Part shown: positions 18,294 to 25,249 of the stretch, in pieces
Position numbering within the stretch: position 1 is the stretch's first letter
Layout: each line of letters opens with the position of its first letter
Assembly (NCBI RefSeq): GCF_916619195.1
Contig: NZ_CAKAKL010000002.1
Coordinates: 248,001 to 312,000 of the forward strand
Source: Inquilinus sp. Marseille-Q2685
GTDB taxonomy: Bacteria; Pseudomonadota; Alphaproteobacteria; DSM-16000; Inquilinaceae
Reading direction: 5' to 3'
Length of the DNA: 64,000 nucleotides
Program-made: the position numbers and the translations under genes
Notes under the pieces: generated by a model
Told to the model about the DNA's origin: nothing
What the model saw: only the letters and a program-made list of their open reading frames with translations
Databases searched by the model: none

Positions 18294-19919
18294 ATGGAAG
18301 ACGTGGCCAGGAATACCAGACTAACGAAGCGGGGCGCAACCTACTGGTTTAAGGCCAAGGTGCCGAAGGACCTTCAGGGCCGGGGCCGGTTTGTCACCAG
18401 CAAGGGGACGCCGAAGACGGAGGAAGCGTTCACCCTCCGCACCAGAGACCCTGAGGCTGCCCGCCGGCTGGTCGTTGAGGCGTCGCTGAAGTTCGACCGG
18501 GAGTGTGACCAGCTTCGCCGGGAACTGGCCGCCCGTGAAGCGCCGCCCACACGCGCCCCTGAGGGGGCGCCCGCACAGGCCGACAGGTCAAGCCTTGTGT
18601 CGCTCTCCTATCGCCAATGTGTCGCGCTGTCCGGTCGCTGGCTCCGGGAGATGCTGGAGGTCTACGAGGCACACCCGGACAACAAGGAGGGTAACGCCCT
18701 GGGTCTCGATCTCCTCGCCGATGCGGAGGGCGACCCGCGGGAGCAAGAGCGGATAGTCGGCCCCCACCTTGACCGGCAGCTAGACGCCGAGGGTCTGGTG
18801 GTCGACACAGCGACGCGCCGGCTGCTGGTGCTGGCGTTCAGGGACGCGATGGCGAACCACCTGAGGGCAGCCGTGCGGCAGGACGGTGGTGACTTCTCCC
18901 CGGCCCCGGAGCTTGTCCGGTACCCGGCCGCCTCGGTGGTCGAGAAGGCGTCCCCTCCCGAGCCCGTGAATGCGCCCGTGGGGGGGAAGGCCATCACCAT
19001 TGATGACGTGATCGATGGCTGGGCAGCCAACCAAGGCGCCAGCCCGCAGGCGCGGGACACATACGCCCGGACGCTGTTCGCCTTCGCTGCCACGATCAAG
19101 CCGCGCTCCCTAGCCGAGGCGTCCAAGCAGGACGTAGTTGACTGGAAGGCTGCGCTACAAGCGGCGGGACGAACGGCCTCGACCATCGTCTCTTACATGA
19201 ACCGCTGCTCGACCCTCTACGCATGGGCAGTGGATGACGGCCTCCTCCCTAGCAATCCCTTCGTTGGCGTTCGGCGTCCCAGGGTGAAGCGCGGTAGGGG
19301 CCGTCTGGTCCGGCCGTTCACCGAGGCGGAGGCAGTCACCATCCTGACCGCTGCAAGGGAGCGGCAGGGGTTCGCCCGGTGGGTGCCGTGGCTGATGGCA
19401 TTCAGCGGCGCCAGGGTGGCCGAGGTCTGCCAAGCCATGGTCGCCGATGTCCGGGAGGTTGACGGCATCCCCTGCCTCATGGTGACGGAGGTGGACGAAG
19501 ACGGGCAAGCGAACGGGACAAAGTCGGTCAAGAGCGAAGCATCGGTGCGGGCCGTCCCGATCCACCCTAAGGTCGTCTCTGAGGGCTTCCTAGACTACGC
19601 CCATGGTCTACCTGCGGATGGCCCGCTGTTCCCTGATATCACCTTGGACAAGTACGGCCTCCGCGGAAGCACGGCAGCGAATGCACTTCGGTCTTGGGTG
19701 CGGGGACTGGGGATCACTGATGACCGGATCTCCCCCAATCACTCATGGCGCCACCGGGTGAAGGACCTTCTGCGCAACGCTCTGGTCCCTCCCGAGGTGC
19801 AAGACGCCATCCTCGGCCATGAGGCAGGGCGGAACGCCGGTGACGGCTATGGCCTGGGCTTCAGCGTCACGGTGCTGCACGACCACCTGTGCCGGATCAA
19901 CGTGCCGGACGGGCTTTGA
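18294..19919 (+). CDS. tyrosine recombinase / phage-type integrase
   Basis: 541 residues. The N-terminal part (LTKRGATYWFKAKVPKDL) is the DUF6538-like region of large integrases, ~260-340 is a SAM-like core-binding domain, and the catalytic domain follows. The catalytic residues are readable as Arg in FSGARVAEVCQAMV, His-x2-Arg in HSWRHRVKDLL, the GHEAGRN motif, and a Tyr in DGYGLGFS. It should excise and integrate the island at the flanking 13-bp repeats. Start at 18294 is tentative; no strong ribosome site is seen. Confidence 0.9.
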   Translation: MEDVARNTRLTKRGATYWFKAKVPKDLQGRGRFVTSKGTPKTEEAFTLRTRDPEAARRLVVEASLKFDRECDQLRRELAAREAPPTRAPEGAPAQADRSSLVSLSYRQCVALSGRWLREMLEVYEAHPDNKEGNALGLDLLADAEGDPREQERIVGPHLDRQLDAEGLVVDTATRRLLVLAFRDAMANHLRAAVRQDGGDFSPAPELVRYPAASVVEKASPPEPVNAPVGGKAITIDDVIDGWAANQGASPQARDTYARTLFAFAATIKPRSLAEASKQDVVDWKAALQAAGRTASTIVSYMNRCSTLYAWAVDDGLLPSNPFVGVRRPRVKRGRGRLVRPFTEAEAVTILTAARERQGFARWVPWLMAFSGARVAEVCQAMVADVREVDGIPCLMVTEVDEDGQANGTKSVKSEASVRAVPIHPKVVSEGFLDYAHGLPADGPLFPDITLDKYGLRGSTAANALRSWVRGLGITDDRISPNHSWRHRVKDLLRNALVPPEVQDAILGHEAGRNAGDGYGLGFSVTVLHDHLCRINVPDGL

Positions 19920-20340
19920 GGTTCCCTGCGAGCGAAAGGCCAAAAGGCGGGGAGGCCGTAAAGCCTCCCGCGCCCCTCCTTACGTGAAAAGCAGGATGAG
20001 GATGGTGGCCAGAAGCCGCACAGTCCTCAAGTCCATCTTCACGCTTATCGTGATCATCATCGCGATAGCTACTCGCACGATGTCACGGCCGGCCGCGACG
20101 AATTGTCGGGGCGAGTGTACTTATGTTCGCGCCCTAGCTGGCGCTAGCCGTCGAGTTGTGGCCACAACTCTTCGGCGTCAGACGATCCCCTCTTTCCTGG
20201 CACTGACTGTTGATGGTCAGTGTGGAGGCTGGTTCACGCCCTTAAGCCCCCCGTTCCTTTCGGGAGACCCCCGGCTAGGATGGCCAGTCTGCGCCACGGT
20301 TGCGACCCGTGGTTACGCTGTTCGGCGCATTCGTTGATAC
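19920..20340. other. structured non-coding region downstream of the integrase
   Basis: 421 bases. It holds a hairpin just after the integrase (GGGAGGC at 19950, GCCTCCC at 19963), a perfect 18-bp palindrome at 20153-20170, a CTAGC/GCTAG stem just before it, and an inverted repeat CACTGAC/GTCAGTG at 20201-20222. A frame from 19985 could give a short protein with one membrane helix (SIFTLIVIIIAIATR), but there is no good ribosome site. It probably carries island control sites or a small RNA. Confidence 0.4.
20153..20170. promoter_or_regulatory. 18-bp perfect palindrome, candidate operator
   Basis: GAGTTGTGGCCACAACTC reads the same on both strands. Its size and position, between the integrase and the convergent gene block, suggest a homodimeric regulator's binding site. 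Confidence 0.5.
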
Positions 20341-21099
20341 TTAGGAAGCGAGGCGCGGCGGTACAAGGCCAGCCCCTGTTGCGGATGCCGGCCCCGAGAT
20401 ATGTTGACGCTTCCTCGCCATCCGGTCTGCCTCGATCTGCCCGATGATGCCCGCCCAGGTCGCCTCGAAGGGCGCCGAAGCGAACTCCACCGGATCATAG
20501 ACCAGCGCATGACGGCACCAGAACGCTAGCGCCTCCGCCCGCCTCATGCCCCTGCGCCGGATCGCGCGGTAGCTGGTGGGCTCGGGCGGCGCGTACTCGC
20601 CCAGGTACGCCGTCCGTAGCACGAAGCAGGGACCGAAACCCCTCTCCGCAACGATGGTGATCCGCGAGGTGACCGGCTTCTCGACGCCGACGATGGTGCG
20701 AGACGGGTGCCGCCGGCCGTGCCGGTAGGCGAACAGGCAGGATGCGTCGGGGGTAGCGGGCTCCGTCTGCACCTTCGACGTGACCCCGAGGGGGCGCCCG
20801 AGGTTCACCGCTTCGGTGATCTCTCGACCGGCCGTCGCGACATTGATCCGCTCGAATGCCTCGGCAAGAAGGTCGTCGGTGACATCGGGATGCGCCGCCC
20901 TGTGCTGCTCGAAGTCCGTTGAGACCGCCAGTCGCCAGCGGCCATCACTCCGCCGAATGTGTCGTGCCACCCTTTCCCCCCACTTTACAGCCTCGAAGCC
21001 CAGGCGTAGCGCGGCTTTCAGGCCCGCCGCGCGCCCCTGTAAGTGTTCAATCTTAACAGGATCGCGATTGCTGTTGAAAAACAGGCAGTTACGGGTCAC
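20341..21099 (-). CDS. island protein of unknown function
   Basis: 252 residues from a GTG that overlaps the stop of the ParB-like gene (GTGA), which supports that it is really translated. I recognise no domain. The N-terminal half is charged and helical; the C-terminal half is denser in aromatic residues, with RITIVAERGFGPCFVLRTAY, LGEYAPPEPTSYRAIRR and LAFWCRHALVYDP as its most distinctive segments. It is the last gene of the minus-strand island operon. It might be an effector or host-interaction protein, but that is a guess from location only. Confidence 0.6.
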   Translation of the reverse strand: MTRNCLFFNSNRDPVKIEHLQGRAAGLKAALRLGFEAVKWGERVARHIRRSDGRWRLAVSTDFEQHRAAHPDVTDDLLAEAFERINVATAGREITEAVNLGRPLGVTSKVQTEPATPDASCLFAYRHGRRHPSRTIVGVEKPVTSRITIVAERGFGPCFVLRTAYLGEYAPPEPTSYRAIRRRGMRRAEALAFWCRHALVYDPVEFASAPFEATWAGIIGQIEADRMARKRQHISGPASATGAGLVPPRLAS

Positions 21100-21854
21100 T
21101 CAACCTCGAACCGCTCCAGCGCATTTCGCGCCCGTTCAGCGTCCCCGCCGCGCTCTTTCAGGGCCGCAAGAAGATCCTCGGCGGCTTCCGCAAGCTGGTC
21201 CAGGGTGCGGGGATCGGTGACGTTCCCGCCATTCACCAGACGTGCCACCTGAAGAAGGTTCGAGATGGCCGCGTTGTTCACCGCCTGGGTTGCTGACAGC
21301 GGGTCGGGCTCGCGTCCGCCGCGCGGTCTCTCGGCGGCGCCCTTCTTGGGCTTCTTGGCGACCAGACCGGGAAACTCCTCGGCCCAACTCACGGCTGTCA
21401 CGTGGGTGATCTTGTGGTGAAACTTCGCGGCCATCTCCCTGGATGACAGCCCGTCCAGCGCACCGCACCCCGCGAGCCGGCGGAATGCCTCTCTCAGTTC
21501 CTTTCGGGTCAGCCCCTTCCCATGGGTTGTGTTCGCCAGGGCTGCTGCCTCAGTCGCCTCCGCCATAGAGCCTGCTTTGACCTTGGCCTCGACCACGGCG
21601 GGGGCCTGCCCTGCATTCTCCGCCACCAACTCGGCAGCCTCACATCGGTGAAAGCCGTCCACAAGGAAGAGCTTGCCCTCGACCTCGAAGACCTCCACGG
21701 GCGGGAACTCCTCCCCCCTCGCCATGGAGCGCGCGTAGCTCTCCACCAACTCGCGGTCAATGTCGTCCCGAACCTGCATCCCGGCCGCGTCCCGGATGAT
21801 GTCCGTAAGCGCGATCTTTCGGGTGGTGGTCCCAGCACCCCGGTTCCCATTCAT
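21096..21854 (-). CDS. ParB/Srx-nuclease-domain protein
   Basis: 252 residues from the ATG at 21854, just inside the ParB fold. Signatures are KIALTDIIRDAAGMQVRDDI, FPPVEVFEVEGKLFLVDGFH and the following RCEAAEL, which carry the GFHR-type nucleotide motif of the ParB N-terminal domain. A helix-turn-helix-like stretch (GLTRKELREAFRRLAG, LSSREMAAKFHH) follows, then a low-complexity linker and a helical tail. On mobile elements such proteins act in partition or gene control. It is 5 bases downstream of the zinc-finger gene and overlaps the next gene. Confidence 0.78.
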   Translation of the reverse strand: MNGNRGAGTTTRKIALTDIIRDAAGMQVRDDIDRELVESYARSMARGEEFPPVEVFEVEGKLFLVDGFHRCEAAELVAENAGQAPAVVEAKVKAGSMAEATEAAALANTTHGKGLTRKELREAFRRLAGCGALDGLSSREMAAKFHHKITHVTAVSWAEEFPGLVAKKPKKGAAERPRGGREPDPLSATQAVNNAAISNLLQVARLVNGGNVTDPRTLDQLAEAAEDLLAALKERGGDAERARNALERFEVE

Positions 21855-21859
21855 GGCCG

Positions 21860-22519
21860 TCACTTCAACTCCTCCAGGGCCTCGGTCAAGCGCGCTTGAC
21901 GCATCTTCCGCTCTTCGGCCTTGTCCGCTTCCTTCCGCCACAGAGCCACACCAGACGGCCCGAACGCGACCGCGAGGCGATGGCCGATCAGTACGGCCAC
22001 CTGTCTCGGCAACTCCTTGTAGTGCCTGCGCCGCTTTCCGCTGGCGTCATACCAGATCCCGGCGTTCCTCTCGACTAGCGCCCGAACGCGCCGGCAAAGC
22101 TGAACCCGGAAGGCATCGTCCGATCGGAAAAGGCGCGGCTGATCCGCTTCCATCCAGGCGGTTGCAAGAGCGGCCCGAACGACCTCCCATGGCTCCGCCT
22201 CCTCACCGATCCTGACGATCTCCTTCGACGCCATGACCGAGACCTTATTCATGGCCCCGCCTCGGCGGAACTGGTCAACCTCGGCCTTTGCCTCCGCCAC
22301 GACCTCCGCCCATATGGCCCCTAGCTGCACCCAGGCAGGGGAGGCCGCATTACGCGCTTTCACGCCCTCCACCAGCTTTTCGTAAGGCGCCAGCATCGTC
22401 TTCGTGATGGCGATCTGCTCGGGGTGGCCATGGCGCCGGTCGTGCGCCTTGTGCCTGTCGCAATGCCGGCCCCACCCACTGGCCGGTTCGGTGCACCAGG
22501 ATACTCGACAGGGCTTCAT
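21860..22519 (-). CDS. island protein with N-terminal zinc-finger-like motif
   Basis: 219 residues if started at the ATG at 22519, where CRVSWCTEPASGWGRHCDRH gives a Cys-x4-Cys...Cys-x2-His pattern like the treble-clef fingers of phage and mobile-element proteins. The remainder is helical and very charged, ending in a Lys/Glu/Arg-rich tail (KEADKAEERKMRQARL). No enzymatic motif seen. A longer frame upstream overlaps the resolvase gene and is unlikely. Function unknown; DNA or RNA binding is plausible. Confidence 0.6.
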   Translation of the reverse strand: MKPCRVSWCTEPASGWGRHCDRHKAHDRRHGHPEQIAITKTMLAPYEKLVEGVKARNAASPAWVQLGAIWAEVVAEAKAEVDQFRRGGAMNKVSVMASKEIVRIGEEAEPWEVVRAALATAWMEADQPRLFRSDDAFRVQLCRRVRALVERNAGIWYDASGKRRRHYKELPRQVAVLIGHRLAVAFGPSGVALWRKEADKAEERKMRQARLTEALEELK

Positions 22520-22586
22520 CGTTCCGATCTCGAAATAGTTGCACCCGTGGGTAGGGAGACAGACGGAAATAGAAAATTCATCATGG

Positions 22587-23297
22587 TTACGCCCTTGCCT
22601 TGTTGAGCGTGGCCAGCAGGCGGTGGACGGATGTGGTGTGCCAGCGCCCCCCGCGCGGCGTCTGGTAGCCACCGGCGTTCAGCGCCTCGGCAATCGCCCT
22701 CACAGAGTGGACGCCTCGCGCCTTCAGGCCCTCGACCACGTGCCGCAGCCGTTCAGCGCGCTCTACGGCGACCGTATGGGCCACTTCCGCGGCCCGCTGT
22801 GGGTTCGGTCCCCCGGCCCGTGCAAGGCCCTCCCGCAGCGCCCTGGCGCCGTTCGGGTTGCCGAGCCGCACACCCCGCGCCTTCGCCGCTGCCAGCGCCT
22901 CCTTGGTCCGCCTGCTGATTGCCTCGCGTTCGTTCTGCGCGACTACGGCCATTATACCAACGGTCAGGTTGTTCATCTCGGGCATGTCCGCCGCGAGGAA
23001 CGGGACATCGCCTTTCTGGAGGGTCAGCAGGAAGGCCGCATCACGGGACAGGCGGTCGAGCTTGGCGATGATAAGCGTTGCCCCGGTCAGCCGGCAGTGG
23101 TCCAACGCCTGCCGCAGGGCGATGCGATCATCTCGCTTCCCGGTCTCAACCTCCTGGTACTCGGCCAGCAGCCGTGCGCCGTCCCCAAGCCCCCGTAGGT
23201 GGCTCTCTACGGCCTCCCGTTGAGCGTCGAGGCCGAGCCCCGACCGACCTTGCTTGGCGGTGGAAACCCTGTAGTAGGCGATGAATGGGCGGGGCAT
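22587..23297 (-). CDS. serine recombinase (resolvase/invertase family)
   Basis: 236 residues from the ATG at 23297; GTG/ATG codons at 23309 and 23303 are alternatives. The catalytic Ser lies in IAYYRVSTAKQGRSGLGLDA, followed by ATLIIAKLDRLSRDAAFLL and AQNEREAISRRTKEALAAAK, the standard resolvase core. The C-terminal part, VHSVRAIAEALNAGGYQTPR then GGRWHTTSVHRLL, is a recombinase-type DNA-binding region. The length fits a resolvase-like small serine recombinase. It lies at the promoter end of the minus-strand island block. Confidence 0.9.
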   Translation of the reverse strand: MPRPFIAYYRVSTAKQGRSGLGLDAQREAVESHLRGLGDGARLLAEYQEVETGKRDDRIALRQALDHCRLTGATLIIAKLDRLSRDAAFLLTLQKGDVPFLAADMPEMNNLTVGIMAVVAQNEREAISRRTKEALAAAKARGVRLGNPNGARALREGLARAGGPNPQRAAEVAHTVAVERAERLRHVVEGLKARGVHSVRAIAEALNAGGYQTPRGGRWHTTSVHRLLATLNKARA

Positions 23298-23714
23298 GGT
23301 CATGTCCACAAAGCGTAGTAACGTTCGTTAGGATGGTTTGTGAACATCTCGTTGTCAAGGCCCGATGGTGTGCCATCCGGCTGCCCTCAAGAGCGGCCGC
23401 TCATCCTGGGAGAGGGTGTGGCGCCGGCCCTGGCGAGGCGCAGGATGGGCATGCCGTGTTCTGGCGGGGCGCAGAGCGCAGGCCTTGCCGACCGTCCTCG
23501 ACGTTCGGGCGTCGCGGTGGTGCATGCGTCCAGTCCCGCTTGACCGCTACGCAGGGGGTGGCACCGCCGCCCATACGGGGGGACGCTCGCTCGGCTTCAT
23601 TCATCAAGATGGGCTCGAAGAAATTTTGGCCAAAAAACATCGCTGGCCCTACGGCTTCATAGGAAGCGCCCCGGTGCCCGTCCAGGACCACCGGGGCTCC
23701 TCCTTCTGGGCGTG
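23298..23714. other. non-coding region between resolvase and small island genes
   Basis: Several open frames exist on both strands, but none has a ribosome site or a convincing composition. Visible sites are TAACG-TT-CGTTA (23319-23330) in the likely resolvase promoter or res site, the palindrome TTTTGGCCAAAA at 23624-23635, and a 9-bp stem GCCCCGGTG/CACCGGGGC (23668-23697) that could end the small-gene transcript on the minus strand. Confidence 0.4.
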
Positions 23715-23813
23715 CTACGGTCGCCGCTTCCGCCCGGACCACCATGCACCAGCCGCGAAACCGACGTTCAGCGCCAGCCAAGTGGCCCCTGCCAGGACGT
23801 AGACGCTGACCAC
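23715..23813 (-). CDS. small single-span membrane protein (32 aa)
   Basis: A GTG start with GGAG about 8 bases upstream, beginning two bases after the preceding small gene's stop. The product is one hydrophobic helix, VSVYVLAGATWLALNVGFAA, then GAWWSGRKRRP, a basic tail that would stay in the cytoplasm. A hairpin follows the stop. The arrangement is that of a genuine small membrane protein, but homology is unknown. Confidence 0.5.
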   Translation of the reverse strand: MVSVYVLAGATWLALNVGFAAGAWWSGRKRRP

Positions 23814-23815
23814 GA

Positions 23816-24046
23816 TCAGCTCTCCACGGTGGCGGGGACCGGCGCCGTAGCGGTCACCAGTGCGCCCGTGGCCCTAGCCTGGGGGTGATTGGGGAAACAG
23901 GTCAGGGCGTAGGCGCCGCAGGACCGGCAGGCTCGGGAGAAGATGCGTTCCCCACCATGGGCAAGGCAGGGCGCGGCAGCAGCGGCCGTAGGCGCTACAC
24001 GCTGGGGGGCGGAGGTGGCGGCCGGCGTGGTCGTGGTCTCAGGCAT
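23816..24046 (-). CDS. small Cys-containing island protein (76 aa)
   Basis: From the ATG at 24046. A Thr/Ala/Pro-rich N-terminus leads to CLAHGGERIFSRACRSCGAY and then ALTCFPNHPQA, a cluster of four Cys with His that could bind zinc. Directly followed by the 32-residue membrane protein gene. No strong ribosome site. Plausible but unproven. Confidence 0.4.
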   Translation of the reverse strand: MPETTTTPAATSAPQRVAPTAAAAAPCLAHGGERIFSRACRSCGAYALTCFPNHPQARATGALVTATAPVPATVES

Positions 24047-24167
24047 GGTCTGCAACTTTCAGTGCATGCGTTGCGGGTTGCCTTCCATGCCCTCCGGGTG
24101 TACCACCGAGCGGGGACGACGGGAGCCGAAACCCTAGGATTTCTGCGGCCTCTGGCGTTGCGCTCTG

Positions 24168-24180
24168 TCCCGTGACAGGA
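24168..24180 (+). repeat. putative attR, 13-bp direct repeat
   Basis: TCCCGTGACAGGA, 7 bases before the start of the core MBL hydrolase gene. It matches 18182-18194. Confidence 0.65.
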
Positions 24181-24187
24181 TCGCGGC

Positions 24188-25000
24188 ATGGCCTTTCATC
24201 TCTGCCGCACCTGCGGCACCCAGTATCCCGACAGCCCGGCGCCGCCCACCGCCTGCCCGATCTGCGAGGATGAGCGCCAGTTCGTGCCCGAGTCCGGGCA
24301 GAGCTGGCTGACGCTGGACGAGTTGCGGCGCGGTCACCGCAACAGCTTCACGGCGATCGAGCCCGGGCTCGACCAGATCCTGGTCGAGCCGGAATTCGGC
24401 ATCGGCGAGCGCGCCTTCCTGATCCGGCTGCCCGAGGGCGGCGTGATGATGTGGGATTGCGTGGCGCTGATCGACGACGCCACCGTCTCGGCGATCCGGG
24501 CGCTGGGCGGGCTCCGCGCCATCGCCATCTCGCACCCGCACTATTACACCACGATGGTGGAATGGGCGCAGGCCTTCGGCTGCCCGGTCCATCTCCATGC
24601 CGATGACCGCCAATGGGTGCAGCGGCCCGACCCGGCCTTGTCCTTCTGGTCGGGCGAGACCCTGGATCTCGCCGACGGCCTGACCGTGATCCGCTGCGGC
24701 GGCCACTTCGCGGGCGCCGCGGTGCTGCACTGGGCGGCCGGGGCGGAAGGGCGCGGCGTGCTGCTCAGCGGCGACACCATCCAGGGCCTGCCGGACGGGC
24801 GCTGGGTATCCTTCATGTACAGCTATCCGAACCTGATCCCGCTGCCGGCCGCCGCGGTGCGGCGCATCTCCGACGCGGTGGCGCCGTATGATTTCGACCG
24901 GCTGTACGGCGCCTTCGTCGGCCGGCAGGTCAAGGCGGACGCCCGCGGCGCCGTGCTGCGCTCGGCCGACCGCTACATCCGGGCGATCCAGGGCGGCTGA
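24188..25000 (+). CDS. MBL-fold metallo-hydrolase with N-terminal zinc ribbon
   Basis: 270 residues. It opens with a rubredoxin-like zinc ribbon, CRTCGTQYP...CPICEDERQF, unusual for a plain beta-lactamase fold. The metallo-hydrolase part has SHPHYYTTMVEWAQAF (first metal motif, in the His-x-His-x-Tyr form rather than His-x-His-x-Asp-His), CGGHFAGAAVLHW and LLSGDTIQGLPDG. Substrate unknown. The gene begins right at the island's right boundary, so insertion may have separated it from its original promoter. Confidence 0.82.
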   Translation: MAFHLCRTCGTQYPDSPAPPTACPICEDERQFVPESGQSWLTLDELRRGHRNSFTAIEPGLDQILVEPEFGIGERAFLIRLPEGGVMMWDCVALIDDATVSAIRALGGLRAIAISHPHYYTTMVEWAQAFGCPVHLHADDRQWVQRPDPALSFWSGETLDLADGLTVIRCGGHFAGAAVLHWAAGAEGRGVLLSGDTIQGLPDGRWVSFMYSYPNLIPLPAAAVRRISDAVAPYDFDRLYGAFVGRQVKADARGAVLRSADRYIRAIQGG

Positions 25001-25144
25001 GAGACCGTTTGGAAATGCGCTGGTGTGAGTCGGCTGGCGGTGGTTTCGAGAACCGGCGCGCAGCGGACGTTTGGGTCCGTGAGCACCGGAAGCGCAGAAA
25101 CCGGCGTCAGACGGCCGCACCAGTAGCATTTCCAAACGGTCTCT
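25000..25144. repeat. structured intergenic repeat, copy 1
   Basis: 145 bp with perfect 19-bp terminal inverted arms AGAGACCGTTTGGAAATGC / GCATTTCCAAACGGTCTCT. Inside are nested stems CTGGTG/CACCAG, a 14-bp stem ending GGTTTC/GAAACC, and CGGAC...GTCCG. The first base is the A of the MBL gene's TGA stop. CTGAG occurs at both outer edges. It is about 85% alike to the copies at 56804 and 58281 by eye. Confidence 0.85.
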
Positions 25145-25249
25145 GAGCCCGTCCTTGCCGTCATCACCCTGTCATCGTGGCCGTGGCAGACGGTCGGCGG
25201 CATGCCGTGGCGCGTCCCCGGCCGTATCTGCATCCGAGAGGGGGAAGAC

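Larger units (their letters stand above)
18182..24180. mobile_element. integrated genomic island, ~6 kb
   Basis: Bounded by the 13-bp direct repeat TCCCGTGACAGGA at 18182-18194 and 24168-24180. A tyrosine integrase begins 100 bases inside the left end, and a serine resolvase, a ParB-like protein, a zinc-finger protein and unknown genes follow on the opposite strand. Base composition is visibly less GC-rich and codon use is less G/C-biased than in the flanking core genes. No relaxase, replication protein or structural phage gene was found, so it looks like a small mobilisable island or satellite. Confidence 0.75.

Noticed and set aside
18100-18300. tRNA gene as the integration target of the island
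   Set aside because: No cloverleaf or T-arm consensus could be found at either boundary; the target appears intergenic.
23401-23781. 126-residue minus-strand frame in the island's right part
   Set aside because: No ribosome site, Pro/Arg-rich shadow-like composition, and it overlaps the better supported 32-residue gene.
24134-25135. Similar N-terminal protein segments seen in minus-strand frames at 24134-25135, 56352-56888 and 57824-58423
   Set aside because: They are translations of the structured repeat copies, not a shared protein domain.
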